From Bacteroidales bacterium (GTDB lineage Bacteria; Bacteroidota; Bacteroidia; Bacteroidales; UBA7960), in the NCBI GenBank assembly GCA_003557765.1, contig PWNO01000042.1, positions 1 to 22,139 of the forward strand: DNA of 22,139 nt, written 5' to 3'. A program made the translations under genes and the position numbers. The notes below the pieces were generated by a model, which saw only the letters and a list, made by a program, of their open reading frames with translations, did no database searches and was not told the origin of the DNA. Below, one piece after another: positions 8,269 to 14,953 of the stretch (positions within the stretch are counted from its first letter, which is position 1; the number at the start of each line of letters is the position of its first letter).

Positions 8269-9282
8269 ATGGCGAAATTATCAACAAACTACATGGGCCT
8301 GTCCCTGAAAAATCCCCTGATCACTGGTGCCTGCAACCTGAGCATGGACACAGAGGTGGCTAAAAAAATGGAAGATGCCGGGGTGTCTGCCATTGTCTTC
8401 AAGTCTTTGTTTGAAGAGCAGATCAATCTTGAGAGTCTTCAGATGGAAGAGGAATTGAATGAATATGTGGAACGTCATGCTGAGATGATCAGCCTGTTTC
8501 CGACAGTGAAACATGCCGGGCCGGAAGAACATATGGAAAAGCTCAGGAAGCTGAAAGAAGCTGTTGGTATTCCTGTGATTGGAAGCCTTAACTGTGTGAA
8601 TTCCGACACCTGGTCTGCCTATGCGGAAGAGATGGCAAAAACCGGGGTGGATGCACTTGAGCTTAATTTTTATGCCAGCCCCGGCAACTATGATTTAACA
8701 TCTGCAGCCCTCGAAGACGAACAGGTGCAAATTGTGAAGGATGTAAAGGCAAAAGTAAACATCCCTGTCAGCGTGAAACTGAGTCCTTTTTACACCAATC
8801 TCCTGCAATTGATCAGGCGCATGGACGAGGCAGGTGTAGATGGATTCGTATTGTTTAACCGCCTGTTTCAGCCAGACATTGACATGGCGAAGGAAGATCA
8901 TCACTTTCCTTTCAACCTGAGCCAGCCCATGGACTACCGCTTGCCTTTGCGCTACGCCGGTTTACTCCATAAGGAAATATCCGGAAGCATTTGTAGCAAT
9001 ACGGGCATTTTCTCTGGTGAAGACATGGTAAAGATGCTGTTGGCCGGTGCCGATTGTGTCCAGGTGGTTAGTGCCATCTACAAACACAAAGTGCCGCATA
9101 TGGGCGTAATGCTTGAGGATTTGGAAAAATGGATGGACGAGAAAGGGTATGTTTCAATCGATGAGTTTCGCGGAAAACTTTCCAAGGCAAATGTTAGTGA
9201 TCCTTATGCTTACCAGCGGGCACAGTATGTGGATTTGTTAATGAAACCTTTTGAGTTGCTGAAAAAGTACCCACAGGTGTAA
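8269..9282 (+). CDS. Dihydroorotate dehydrogenase-like FMN protein
   Basis: 337-residue protein of the FMN-binding TIM-barrel superfamily that contains PyrD and the C-terminal domain of dihydropyrimidine dehydrogenase. Visible parts are LKNPLITGACNLS at the start (residues 13-25), the conserved Lys45 in VFKS, a second conserved Lys170 in VSVKLSP, and the phosphate-binding end NTGIFSGEDMVKMLLAGADCVQV. The usual catalytic signature of class 1 PyrD (N-x-S-C-P-N) is replaced by ELNFYASPGNYD (131-142), so the base loop differs and the true substrate may not be dihydroorotate. It belongs to the 'dihydroorotate dehydrogenase-like' group seen in many anaerobes. It is a lone gene with a strong Shine-Dalgarno, suggesting high expression. 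No pyr genes are nearby, so pyrD is not assigned. Confidence 0.9.
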   Translation: MAKLSTNYMGLSLKNPLITGACNLSMDTEVAKKMEDAGVSAIVFKSLFEEQINLESLQMEEELNEYVERHAEMISLFPTVKHAGPEEHMEKLRKLKEAVGIPVIGSLNCVNSDTWSAYAEEMAKTGVDALELNFYASPGNYDLTSAALEDEQVQIVKDVKAKVNIPVSVKLSPFYTNLLQLIRRMDEAGVDGFVLFNRLFQPDIDMAKEDHHFPFNLSQPMDYRLPLRYAGLLHKEISGSICSNTGIFSGEDMVKMLLAGADCVQVVSAIYKHKVPHMGVMLEDLEKWMDEKGYVSIDEFRGKLSKANVSDPYAYQRAQYVDLLMKPFELLKKYPQV

Positions 9283-9341
9283 GCCGGTTTAGACGGCTGG
9301 TCAACGCCGAAGGGCGTGGTCGGATTTTTTGAAATTTTAAA

Positions 9342-9373
9342 AAAATCCCCGGCAAGTTCTTGCCGGGGATTTT
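9342..9373. terminator. Bidirectional intrinsic terminator
   Basis: A perfect 15-bp inverted repeat (9342-9356 and 9359-9373, loop TT) with core CCCCGGCAAG/CTTGCCGGGG is bounded by A and T tracts, so it works in both directions for the flavoprotein gene and for pta-ackA. Two smaller hairpins precede it on the flavoprotein side: AGCCG/CGGCT at 9282-9298, touching the stop codon, and ACGCC/GGCGT at 9304-9317, followed shortly by a T6 run. Confidence 0.88.
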
Positions 9374-9464
9374 CATTGTCCAGTATCCGGGTTTTATTGC
9401 CCGAAAATGCATGCACCATGTGGTGATTGCATTGTGGCAGCATCACTGCAAAACTGCAGCTTGC

Positions 9465-10691
9465 TTAAATGTCTTCGTTGTTGTCGTGCTGGGTAACTAC
9501 CCTCAGGGTGTCATGAGCGATGACCAATTCTTCATTAGTCGGCACAACCATCACTTTGACCCTGGAGTTGTGCTTGGTGATCATTTCCAGCTTACCGCGC
9601 AGACCGGTATTTCTTTCCACATCGAAGTTAACACCCAGGAATTCAAGGTTTTTGCAGATCTCTTCCCTGGTTTCCGGTCCGTTTTCGCCCACGCCTCCGG
9701 TAAACACGATCAGGTCAACACCGCCCATGGCTGCCGCATAGGCACCGATATACTTGGTGATACGATAAAAATACATGTCCAGAGCCAGCTGGGCTCTTTG
9801 ATGACCTTCTTTCCAGGCCGCATTTTCGACGTCACGCATGTCATACGACAGGCCGCTGACACCCAATACACCGCTTTTCTTGTTGATCAGGCTGTTTGCT
9901 TCCTCTACACTTAGGCCTTTCTTGTTCATGATGTACAGCAGGGCACCCAGGTCCAGGTCACCGGTACGTGTTCCCATCAGCAGGCCTTCCACAGGGGTAA
10001 GCCCCATGGAGGTGTCAACCGACTTGCCGTTCTTGATGGCTGCTATGGAAGCACCATTCCCAAGATGACAGGTGATGGCCTTGACATGATCCTTACGCAT
10101 AAACAAGGCATCGCATGCCTGTTCAAACACGTATTTATGACTTGTGCCGTGAAAACCGTAGCGCCTTACCTTATCTTTTTCATACATTTCATAAGGAAGA
10201 CCGTACATATAGGCGTGTGGTGGTATGGTCTGGTGGAAAGCCGTATCGAATACAGCCACCTGGGGAACTGTGGGCACCAGTTTTTCCATGGATACGATTC
10301 CTTTCAGGTTGGCTGGATTATGCAGGGGGGCCAGATCGATCACGTCCTCAATGTTTTTCTTCACTTCATCGGTGATCAGTGCGCTGGCACTGAAATTTTC
10401 ACCGCCATGTGCCACACGGTGCCCTACGGCAATGATCTCATCCACATTTTCTATGACACCATGGCTTTTGTCCAGCAGTGTTTTCAGGATCAAATTGATG
10501 CCAATCTCATGATTCTTGACATCCTGGATGAGCATATAAGGTTCCTTTCCCTTGGGTTGATGCTTGAACTCGCTATCTTTAAGACCTACCCTCTCGAGCA
10601 GGCCTTTGGCCAGGAGTTCAGCGTTGTTGGCCATGTCAATCAATTGGTACTTGATGGAAGAGCTTCCGCAATTGAGAACTAGAATTTTCAT
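9465..10691 (-). CDS. ackA: Acetate kinase
   Basis: Interconverts acetyl phosphate plus ADP with acetate plus ATP in the cytoplasm; with Pta it makes ATP from acetyl-CoA during fermentation. It is 408 residues, standard for the family. Signatures are the N-terminal NCGSSSIKYQLID phosphate-binding loop, FDTAFHQTIPPHAY, RRYGFHGTSHKYV (catalytic His and Arg region), HLGNGASIAAI, GLTPVEGLLMGTRTGDLD, and GGVGENGPETRE near the C-terminus. All key blocks are present. The start ATG at 10691 has an A-rich leader without Shine-Dalgarno. It is 85 bp downstream of pta on the same strand, with no good promoter between them, so the two are likely one transcript, separated by an inverted repeat. Confidence 0.98.
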   Translation of the reverse strand: MKILVLNCGSSSIKYQLIDMANNAELLAKGLLERVGLKDSEFKHQPKGKEPYMLIQDVKNHEIGINLILKTLLDKSHGVIENVDEIIAVGHRVAHGGENFSASALITDEVKKNIEDVIDLAPLHNPANLKGIVSMEKLVPTVPQVAVFDTAFHQTIPPHAYMYGLPYEMYEKDKVRRYGFHGTSHKYVFEQACDALFMRKDHVKAITCHLGNGASIAAIKNGKSVDTSMGLTPVEGLLMGTRTGDLDLGALLYIMNKKGLSVEEANSLINKKSGVLGVSGLSYDMRDVENAAWKEGHQRAQLALDMYFYRITKYIGAYAAAMGGVDLIVFTGGVGENGPETREEICKNLEFLGVNFDVERNTGLRGKLEMITKHNSRVKVMVVPTNEELVIAHDTLRVVTQHDNNEDI

Positions 10692-10737
10692 TTTTTTTAA
10701 TACGTTTGATTAAATGTTGATACTATATTTAGAGGCT

Positions 10738-10777
10738 GGGTTAATCATTATGCGAATGGTGGGCCGTGATTAAACCC
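10738..10777 (-). other. Inverted repeat in the pta-ackA spacer
   Basis: GGGTTAATCA at 10738-10747 pairs with TGATTAAACCC at 10767-10777 (one bulge, 19-nt loop), ending on the pta stop codon. A third copy of TGATTAAA is at 10707-10714. There is no T-tract, so this is more likely an mRNA processing or stability hairpin, or an operator, than a terminator. Confidence 0.5.
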
Positions 10778-11778
10778 TATTTGCCTGCTGCCTGGTTTAC
10801 AGTGATTGCTACCAGGTTAACGATGTCGTCTACTGAACAACCCCTTGAGAGGTCATTGATGGGGGCAGCCATTCCCTGCAGTACGGGCCCAACGGCCTCC
10901 GCGCCAGCCAGTCTTTGCACCAGTTTATACCCAATGTTGCCTGACTCAAGGCTGGGAAACACCAGGACGTTTGCCTTGCCGGCGATGGCGCTGTCTGGAG
11001 CTTTCTTTTTGCCAATGGCTTCCACAAGCGCAGTGTCTGCCTGCATCTCACCGTCGATAAGCATGTCAGGCTCCTTCTCGCGGGCAATTTTTGTAGCCTC
11101 CACCACCTTGTCGACCATGGGGTGTTTGGCACTCCCCTTTGTGGAGAAGCTGAGCATGGCCACCCTGGGCTCAACTCCTGCGATGGCCCTTGTGGTTCTG
11201 GCGGTCATCACCGCAATCTCTGCCAACTCCTCTGCATTGGGATCCGGATGAACGGCGCAGTCAGCGAAAACCACAATCCCATCATCGCCCCAATGCTTAT
11301 CTTTCATGATCATGATAAAGGCACCTGATACTACACTGATGCCAGGCAATGTTTTGATGACCTGAAAAGCCGGGCGTAACACGTCACCGGTGGCGTTCAT
11401 GGCACCGGCAACCTCACCGTCGGCGACACCGTTTTTGATCAGCAGGGTGGCAAGATACAGCGGATCTTCCACGAGGTTGAGCGCATCATCTTTTGTTAAG
11501 CCTTTATGCTTACGTAAGCCGTAAAGCATGTCAGCATAAGCGTCTTTTTCATCAAAATGCACAGGGTCGATGATCGTAGCATGGTCAATGGCCTCCAGGC
11601 CATGTTCCCGGGCCAGGTCCTTGACAGAGGCTTCGTTGCCCAGCATGATTATGCGGGCAATCCCTTCTTTCAATATGATGTCTGCTGCTTTTAATGTGCG
11701 CTCTTCCAGCGCCTCAGGTAATACGATGGTTTTGTCTTGCGCAATGGCTTTCTGCTTAATGGAATCGAGTAAAAACAT
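10777..11778 (-). CDS. pta: Phosphate acetyltransferase
   Basis: Transfers the acetyl group of acetyl-CoA to phosphate, giving acetyl phosphate for acetate kinase. It is 333 residues, the short single-domain form without the DRTGG/BioD-like N-terminal extension found in enterobacterial Pta. Family blocks are KTIVLPEALEERTLKAADI (15-33), the middle ADGEVAGAMNATGDVLRPAF, VFADCAVHPDPNAEELAEIA, SFSTKGSAKHP and the C-terminal VLQGMAAPINDLSRGCSVDDIVN with its conserved Asn, Asp and Arg. It is first in a pta-ackA pair with an excellent promoter upstream (11830-11860). The leader is about 45 nt and lacks a Shine-Dalgarno. Confidence 0.98.
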   Translation of the reverse strand: MFLLDSIKQKAIAQDKTIVLPEALEERTLKAADIILKEGIARIIMLGNEASVKDLAREHGLEAIDHATIIDPVHFDEKDAYADMLYGLRKHKGLTKDDALNLVEDPLYLATLLIKNGVADGEVAGAMNATGDVLRPAFQVIKTLPGISVVSGAFIMIMKDKHWGDDGIVVFADCAVHPDPNAEELAEIAVMTARTTRAIAGVEPRVAMLSFSTKGSAKHPMVDKVVEATKIAREKEPDMLIDGEMQADTALVEAIGKKKAPDSAIAGKANVLVFPSLESGNIGYKLVQRLAGAEAVGPVLQGMAAPINDLSRGCSVDDIVNLVAITVNQAAGK

Positions 11779-11829
11779 GTGATAAAACTGGATTTATGCG
11801 GTTGGATATGATTGAAATTCAAAGCGCAA

Positions 11830-11860
11830 CAAAATTAGAATTAATTTGAATTGCACCAAA
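11830..11860 (-). promoter_or_regulatory. Predicted promoter of pta-ackA (TTTG, 19 nt, TAATTTTG)
   Basis: On the minus strand, TTTG at 11860-11857, exactly 19 nt, then TAATTTTG at 11837-11830. Both boxes and the spacing match the Bacteroidetes housekeeping sigma consensus, the best full promoter in the window. Confidence 0.75.
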
Positions 11861-12225
11861 AGGATTTCTCGTATTTTTTTTACATCCGTAAAGCGGAGGT
11901 GTATAAGTTTATTGCAACTTAAAAACCCACATCCGTTGTGCATGGTGATGTTCTGGCAGGACTTTGCCCGCAGGTCTGTGCGGCAAAATTCGTGGCGCGA
12001 AGCAAAAATCGTGGCAAAAGCCACCTCCTTCAGGGATGGAAAGTCCTATTTTAGCGAATTTACAGCCGCCGCCGCAAGTGTTTTTGTAACAAAGTGTCAT
12101 AAGTGCAGAGATGTTCACGTGGACAGAGGGAAGCCAGCAAGCAGTGCAATGCCACGCAAAGGCTTATTGGGTGTCCTGGCACGCATAGAGATGCGTGCAA
12201 ATCTTTATCTTTGCAAAAAAAGTAC
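11861..12225. other. Divergent spacer with two hairpins and a -7 element, no gene
   Basis: The pta/DUF4271 spacer is 447 bp in all; this is the part beyond the pta promoter. Frames running through it have no protein-like composition. It holds a hairpin at 11963-11987 (TTTGCCcGCA, loop GGTCTG, TGCGGCAAA, one bulge); a perfect 8-bp inverted repeat GCACGCAT/ATGCGTGC at 12179-12198 with a 4-nt centre; and the -7 box at 12206-12213. A small transcribed RNA cannot be excluded, but none is recognisable. Confidence 0.4.
12179..12213 (+). promoter_or_regulatory. Predicted promoter of the DUF4271-hemD-rnpA-yidD unit with an operator-like inverted repeat
   Basis: TATCTTTG at 12206-12213 matches the -7 consensus and is followed after 12 nt by the ATG at 12226, so the message would be nearly leaderless. 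The place where a -33 box should lie (about 12183-12186) is instead inside the left arm of the inverted repeat GCACGCAT-agag-ATGCGTGC (12179-12198). This suggests control by a dimeric regulator. Confidence 0.5.
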
Positions 12226-13191
12226 ATGACGCTACCGGTCAATGTCCGTTTGGGCTTATTTATGTTGCTGTGCATAGCTGTTCCGCTGTTGGCATTCAGT
12301 TATGATATGGATGTTGTCAGGGAGGTGGATATCATTCCGGCTGCAAACAGACAAGCTGATAACCCGGCTGCTGAACCTGCAACAGCTGCAGAAGAAACAT
12401 CCTCGGAAATGCGGAATGAACAAAAAGAAGATGACTCCGGGGAGCCTGTGCAATCGTCTGTGGTGTATTACGACAGTCCGCATTACCTCATACCGGAAAA
12501 TGATTTGATGGCAAAACTTCGCAGCGAAAAGGCCGGCAACGAATGGATGCTTTATCTGGTGCTGATCTGCTTCTTCATTCTCGCTATAGCAAAGCTTTAT
12601 TATTCAGGGAGGGTAAGCATGCTGATCCGGTCAGTTTTTAACCTGCGTTTTTTTATCCGGACAGACAAGCACAACATGATCCTCGGCGAAAGGGTAAGTT
12701 ACCTGCTAAAGCTAAACTACCTGGTTTGTCTATCCCTTTTGATCATGCAAACTTCACTGTTTTTTGAGATCATACCGCCCTGGATGCACCTGCATCCGGT
12801 ATTGACCCTTGCACTTATTTTACTTGCAATAGCACTGTTTTATGTGTTGAAGCACCTGCTTATCAGTTACATTGGGTGGCTTTTTCATGCCAGAAAAGCA
12901 GGAAAGGCCTATTTTAGCAACATCTTCGTTTTTAACCATTTCGTTGGTATCTTGCTTTTGCCACTGGTTTTTTATCAGGCCTTAAATCCCCTGGTATATA
13001 TCCTGATCGCTGCCTGTGTGCTGCTTGTGGCATTTAATGTCAACAAGGTGATGCGGAGTGTCATCCTTGCTCGCACATACACGGATTTTTCAGTGTATTA
13101 CATATTTTTGTACCTTTGTGGCGTCGAATTGGCACCTTTGCTAATGCTAGGGAAGGCGGCATCTGTGCTATTATTTAATAAACCAATATGA
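12226..13191 (+). CDS. DUF4271 family integral membrane protein
   Basis: 321 residues from the ATG at 12226. The frame extends further upstream, but that part has no protein-like character and overlaps the promoter. An N-terminal signal anchor (residues ~8-24) is followed by an acidic, Ala/Glu-rich extracytoplasmic stretch (~25-100), then about six transmembrane helices (~107-125, 160-180, 190-215, 232-255, 260-280, 293-315). The C-terminal FSVYYIFLYLCGVELAPLL is the hallmark of the Bacteroidetes DUF4271 family. Function is not established. It sits first in a run with hemD, rnpA and yidD, and its stop overlaps the hemD start by 4 bp (ATGA), so it is translationally coupled to hemD. Confidence 0.88.
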   Translation: MTLPVNVRLGLFMLLCIAVPLLAFSYDMDVVREVDIIPAANRQADNPAAEPATAAEETSSEMRNEQKEDDSGEPVQSSVVYYDSPHYLIPENDLMAKLRSEKAGNEWMLYLVLICFFILAIAKLYYSGRVSMLIRSVFNLRFFIRTDKHNMILGERVSYLLKLNYLVCLSLLIMQTSLFFEIIPPWMHLHPVLTLALILLAIALFYVLKHLLISYIGWLFHARKAGKAYFSNIFVFNHFVGILLLPLVFYQALNPLVYILIAACVLLVAFNVNKVMRSVILARTYTDFSVYYIFLYLCGVELAPLLMLGKAASVLLFNKPI

Positions 13192-13949
13192 CAGGAGAAG
13201 GGCCCTTGAAAGTTAAGAATATCTTAATATCACAACCTCCCCCGGAAAATGACAAATCACCTTATGCCGATATTATCAAACAATATAATCTGAATATCTG
13301 TTTCAGAAAATTCATAAAGATTGAAAGTATCGGCGCCAGGGAGTTCAGGAAGCACCGCATTCAGATTCCGGAATATACGGCGATCATTTTTACTTCCAAG
13401 AACGCCATTGATCACTTTTTTAGCCTTTGTGAGGAGCTTCGCGTGGAGATCTCAGAGCAGATGAAATATTTTTGCACCTCCGAAGCTATTGCGCTGTATT
13501 TGCAAAAATACGTCCAGTTCAGAAAACGCAAGATATTCTTTGGGAAGCACCACTTCGCTGACCTTATGGATGTCATTAAAAAGCATAAAAACGAAAAGTT
13601 TCTCTTTCCTTGTGCAGAAAACCACAAAAGGGAAATTCCCCAAATGCTGAAGCAGCAAAAAATCAAATTTTCTGCCGCGCCGATATATCGGTCTGTCCCA
13701 GAGGACATTACTGATCTTGATGTTCGCAGCTATGACATGCTGGTGTTCTTCAGTCCTTTTGGTGTCCAGTCTTTATGTCATAACTTTCCGGACTATGAAC
13801 AGGGTGATACCGTTTTTGCCACTTTTGGGAAAGCAACGCTGAAGGCTGCAGAAAAAGAAGGATTTAATGTCCGGATTAAAGCGCCCACGCCCAATGCACC
13901 ATCTATGGTCATGGCCATGCAGGAGTTTTTTGAAAACGTGGGCAAATAA
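13188..13949 (+). CDS. hemD: Uroporphyrinogen-III synthase (HemD family)
   Basis: Cyclises hydroxymethylbilane to uroporphyrinogen III in tetrapyrrole synthesis, in the cytoplasm. It is 253 residues, normal. The family is poorly conserved. Visible features are the two-lobe pattern with VKNILISQPPPENDKSPYA near the N-terminus, TAIIFTSKNAIDHFF (first lobe), MLVFFSPFGVQSL and VFATFGKATLKAAEKEGFNV, then the PTPNAPSMVMAM end typical of HemD. The ATG at 13188 overlaps the DUF4271 stop. A start at the internal Val codon near 13212 would fit homologues equally well, so the first eight residues are uncertain. rnpA follows after 41 bp. In Bacteroidetes this gene next to rnpA/yidD is a recurring arrangement. 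Confidence 0.9.
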   Translation: MTGEGPLKVKNILISQPPPENDKSPYADIIKQYNLNICFRKFIKIESIGAREFRKHRIQIPEYTAIIFTSKNAIDHFFSLCEELRVEISEQMKYFCTSEAIALYLQKYVQFRKRKIFFGKHHFADLMDVIKKHKNEKFLFPCAENHKREIPQMLKQQKIKFSAAPIYRSVPEDITDLDVRSYDMLVFFSPFGVQSLCHNFPDYEQGDTVFATFGKATLKAAEKEGFNVRIKAPTPNAPSMVMAMQEFFENVGK

Positions 13950-13990
13950 AGTGGCTGCCTGACCCGTTTGATGCTGATACCCCGGCGGAT

Positions 13991-14464
13991 ATGCATACAT
14001 TTAAAAAGAATGAGCGGCTTGGAAATTACCGCCTCCGGCAGGTTCTGTTTACCAAGGGAAGGCATTTTTTTTATTATCCCTTCAGGGTGTATTGGTTGTG
14101 CTTTCCACGTAAAGAATGCATACAGGTGTTTTCGGATAAGGATGTCCCCGGAAGTGCACGTTTCAGGTATCCGGCAAAATTTCTTGTAAGCGTATCCCGC
14201 AGAACCAAGGCCAGCGCGGTAACCAGAAACAGGGTCAAAAGGGTTGTTAAAGAGGCTTATAGAAAAAACAAAAGTAGCTTTTACTCGTTTTTAGATAAAA
14301 AACAGGCCTGTTGCCTGCTTGGCATGATATATGTCGGTAAAGAGATGCCGACATATGCGCCTGCGGTGGTTACCCTGCAGGAAATACTAGCTATACTGGC
14401 TGAACGAATTGAAAAAGAAGGCCTTGATCATTTGGGCGATGTCCGGCAAATAACTGTGAAATGA
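13991..14464 (+). CDS. rnpA: Ribonuclease P protein component
   Basis: Protein subunit that helps the RNase P RNA trim 5' leaders from pre-tRNA. It is 157 residues, somewhat longer than the usual 110-140. The opening TFKKNERL is followed by the F-x-x-G start of the fold ([17 protein letters not shown]), the central [30 protein letters not shown], which is the RNR signature that contacts the RNA, and a C-terminal helix ([13 protein letters not shown]). It is highly basic in the middle. The stop overlaps the yidD start in an ATGA. Neither rpmH nor yidC is alongside, unlike in most other phyla. Confidence 0.96.
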   Translation: MHTFKKNERLGNYRLRQVLFTKGRHFFYYPFRVYWLCFPRKECIQVFSDKDVPGSARFRYPAKFLVSVSRRTKASAVTRNRVKRVVKEAYRKNKSSFYSFLDKKQACCLLGMIYVGKEMPTYAPAVVTLQEILAILAERIEKEGLDHLGDVRQITVK

Positions 14465-14703
14465 AGTGTTTGTGGATTTACCTGGGCAAAGCTTTGGGTT
14501 GGTTTTTCATCATGTTGATCCGCTTTTATCAGGGAGCCATTTCACCGTTTTTGCCGCCATCCTGCCGCTATACGCCCACCTGTTCGCAATATGGCATCGA
14601 GGCGATAAAAAAGCACGGACCCTTACAGGGCGGCTGGCTCACACTGAAGCGTTTCGCTTCATGCCACCCATGGGGTGGGAGCGGGCATGACCCGGTGCCC
14701 TGA
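14461..14703 (+). CDS. yidD: Membrane protein insertion efficiency factor YidD
   Basis: Small membrane-associated protein of 80 residues thought to assist YidC-dependent insertion. The N-terminal amphipathic or hydrophobic helix ([20 protein letters not shown]) leads into the diagnostic core [30 protein letters not shown] (residues ~37-66), with both conserved Cys, then [17 protein letters not shown] at the end with the third Cys. It starts inside the rnpA stop codon, so it is coupled to rnpA. The S41 peptidase gene follows after 250 bp. Confidence 0.96.
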   Translation: MKCLWIYLGKALGWFFIMLIRFYQGAISPFLPPSCRYTPTCSQYGIEAIKKHGPLQGGWLTLKRFASCHPWGGSGHDPVP

Positions 14704-14731
14704 GGTATGCAGCCGCCGCACCTGGGTTGCG

Positions 14732-14759
14732 GAGTAAGAAGTAGGACGTAGAAAGCAGG
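14732..14759. repeat. Degenerate heptamer array, 4 units of AAGTAGG type
   Basis: Four consecutive 7-bp units, gagtaag, aagtagg, acgtaga and aagcagg, with consensus near AAGTAGR. It lies in the yidD to S41 spacer, about 120 bp before the octamer array, and has a different period and sequence from it. Confidence 0.45.
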
Positions 14760-14877
14760 GCCCAGGTCAGGTCCGACGTGCCCGGCCCCACATGTTTTCA
14801 TATAAGAAGAGGTAGTGACAGCACTCGGGCTGTCCGATGTTGCCGGGGTGTTTTTATATAACAGTTTGAAGACATTA

Positions 14878-14933
14878 CCAACCCGGACTTTTTGTCCTTT
14901 CGAAATTTTGACTTTTGGACTTTTTGTCCTTAT
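14878..14933 (+). repeat. Octamer array C (6 units plus cap) before the S41 peptidase gene
   Basis: Read on the minus strand, the units from the gene outwards are ataaggac, aaaaagtc, caaaagtc, aaaatttc, gaaaggac and aaaaagtc (14933 down to 14886), then the cap cgggttgg (14885-14878). On the coding strand it is pyrimidine-rich and ends 20 nt before the ATG. It contains two identical 15-mers, GGACTTTTTGTCCTT (14885-14899 and 14917-14931), each able to form a GGAC/GTCC hairpin. Confidence 0.85.
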
Positions 14934-14953
14934 AATATTACAAACCAATAACA

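Noticed and set aside
12103..12225. Upstream extension of the DUF4271 frame
   Set aside because: The extra 41 residues are Cys/Arg-rich and unlike a signal sequence, and they overlap the inverted repeat and -7 box. The ATG at 12226 starts a proper signal anchor.
11846..12229. 127-codon frame in the pta/DUF4271 spacer
   Set aside because: Composition is not protein-like, no family is recognisable, and it crosses promoters and hairpins.
14685..14698. GGGCA/TGCCC inverted repeat at the end of yidD as a terminator
   Set aside because: Only 5-bp arms, no T-tract, and mostly within coding sequence.
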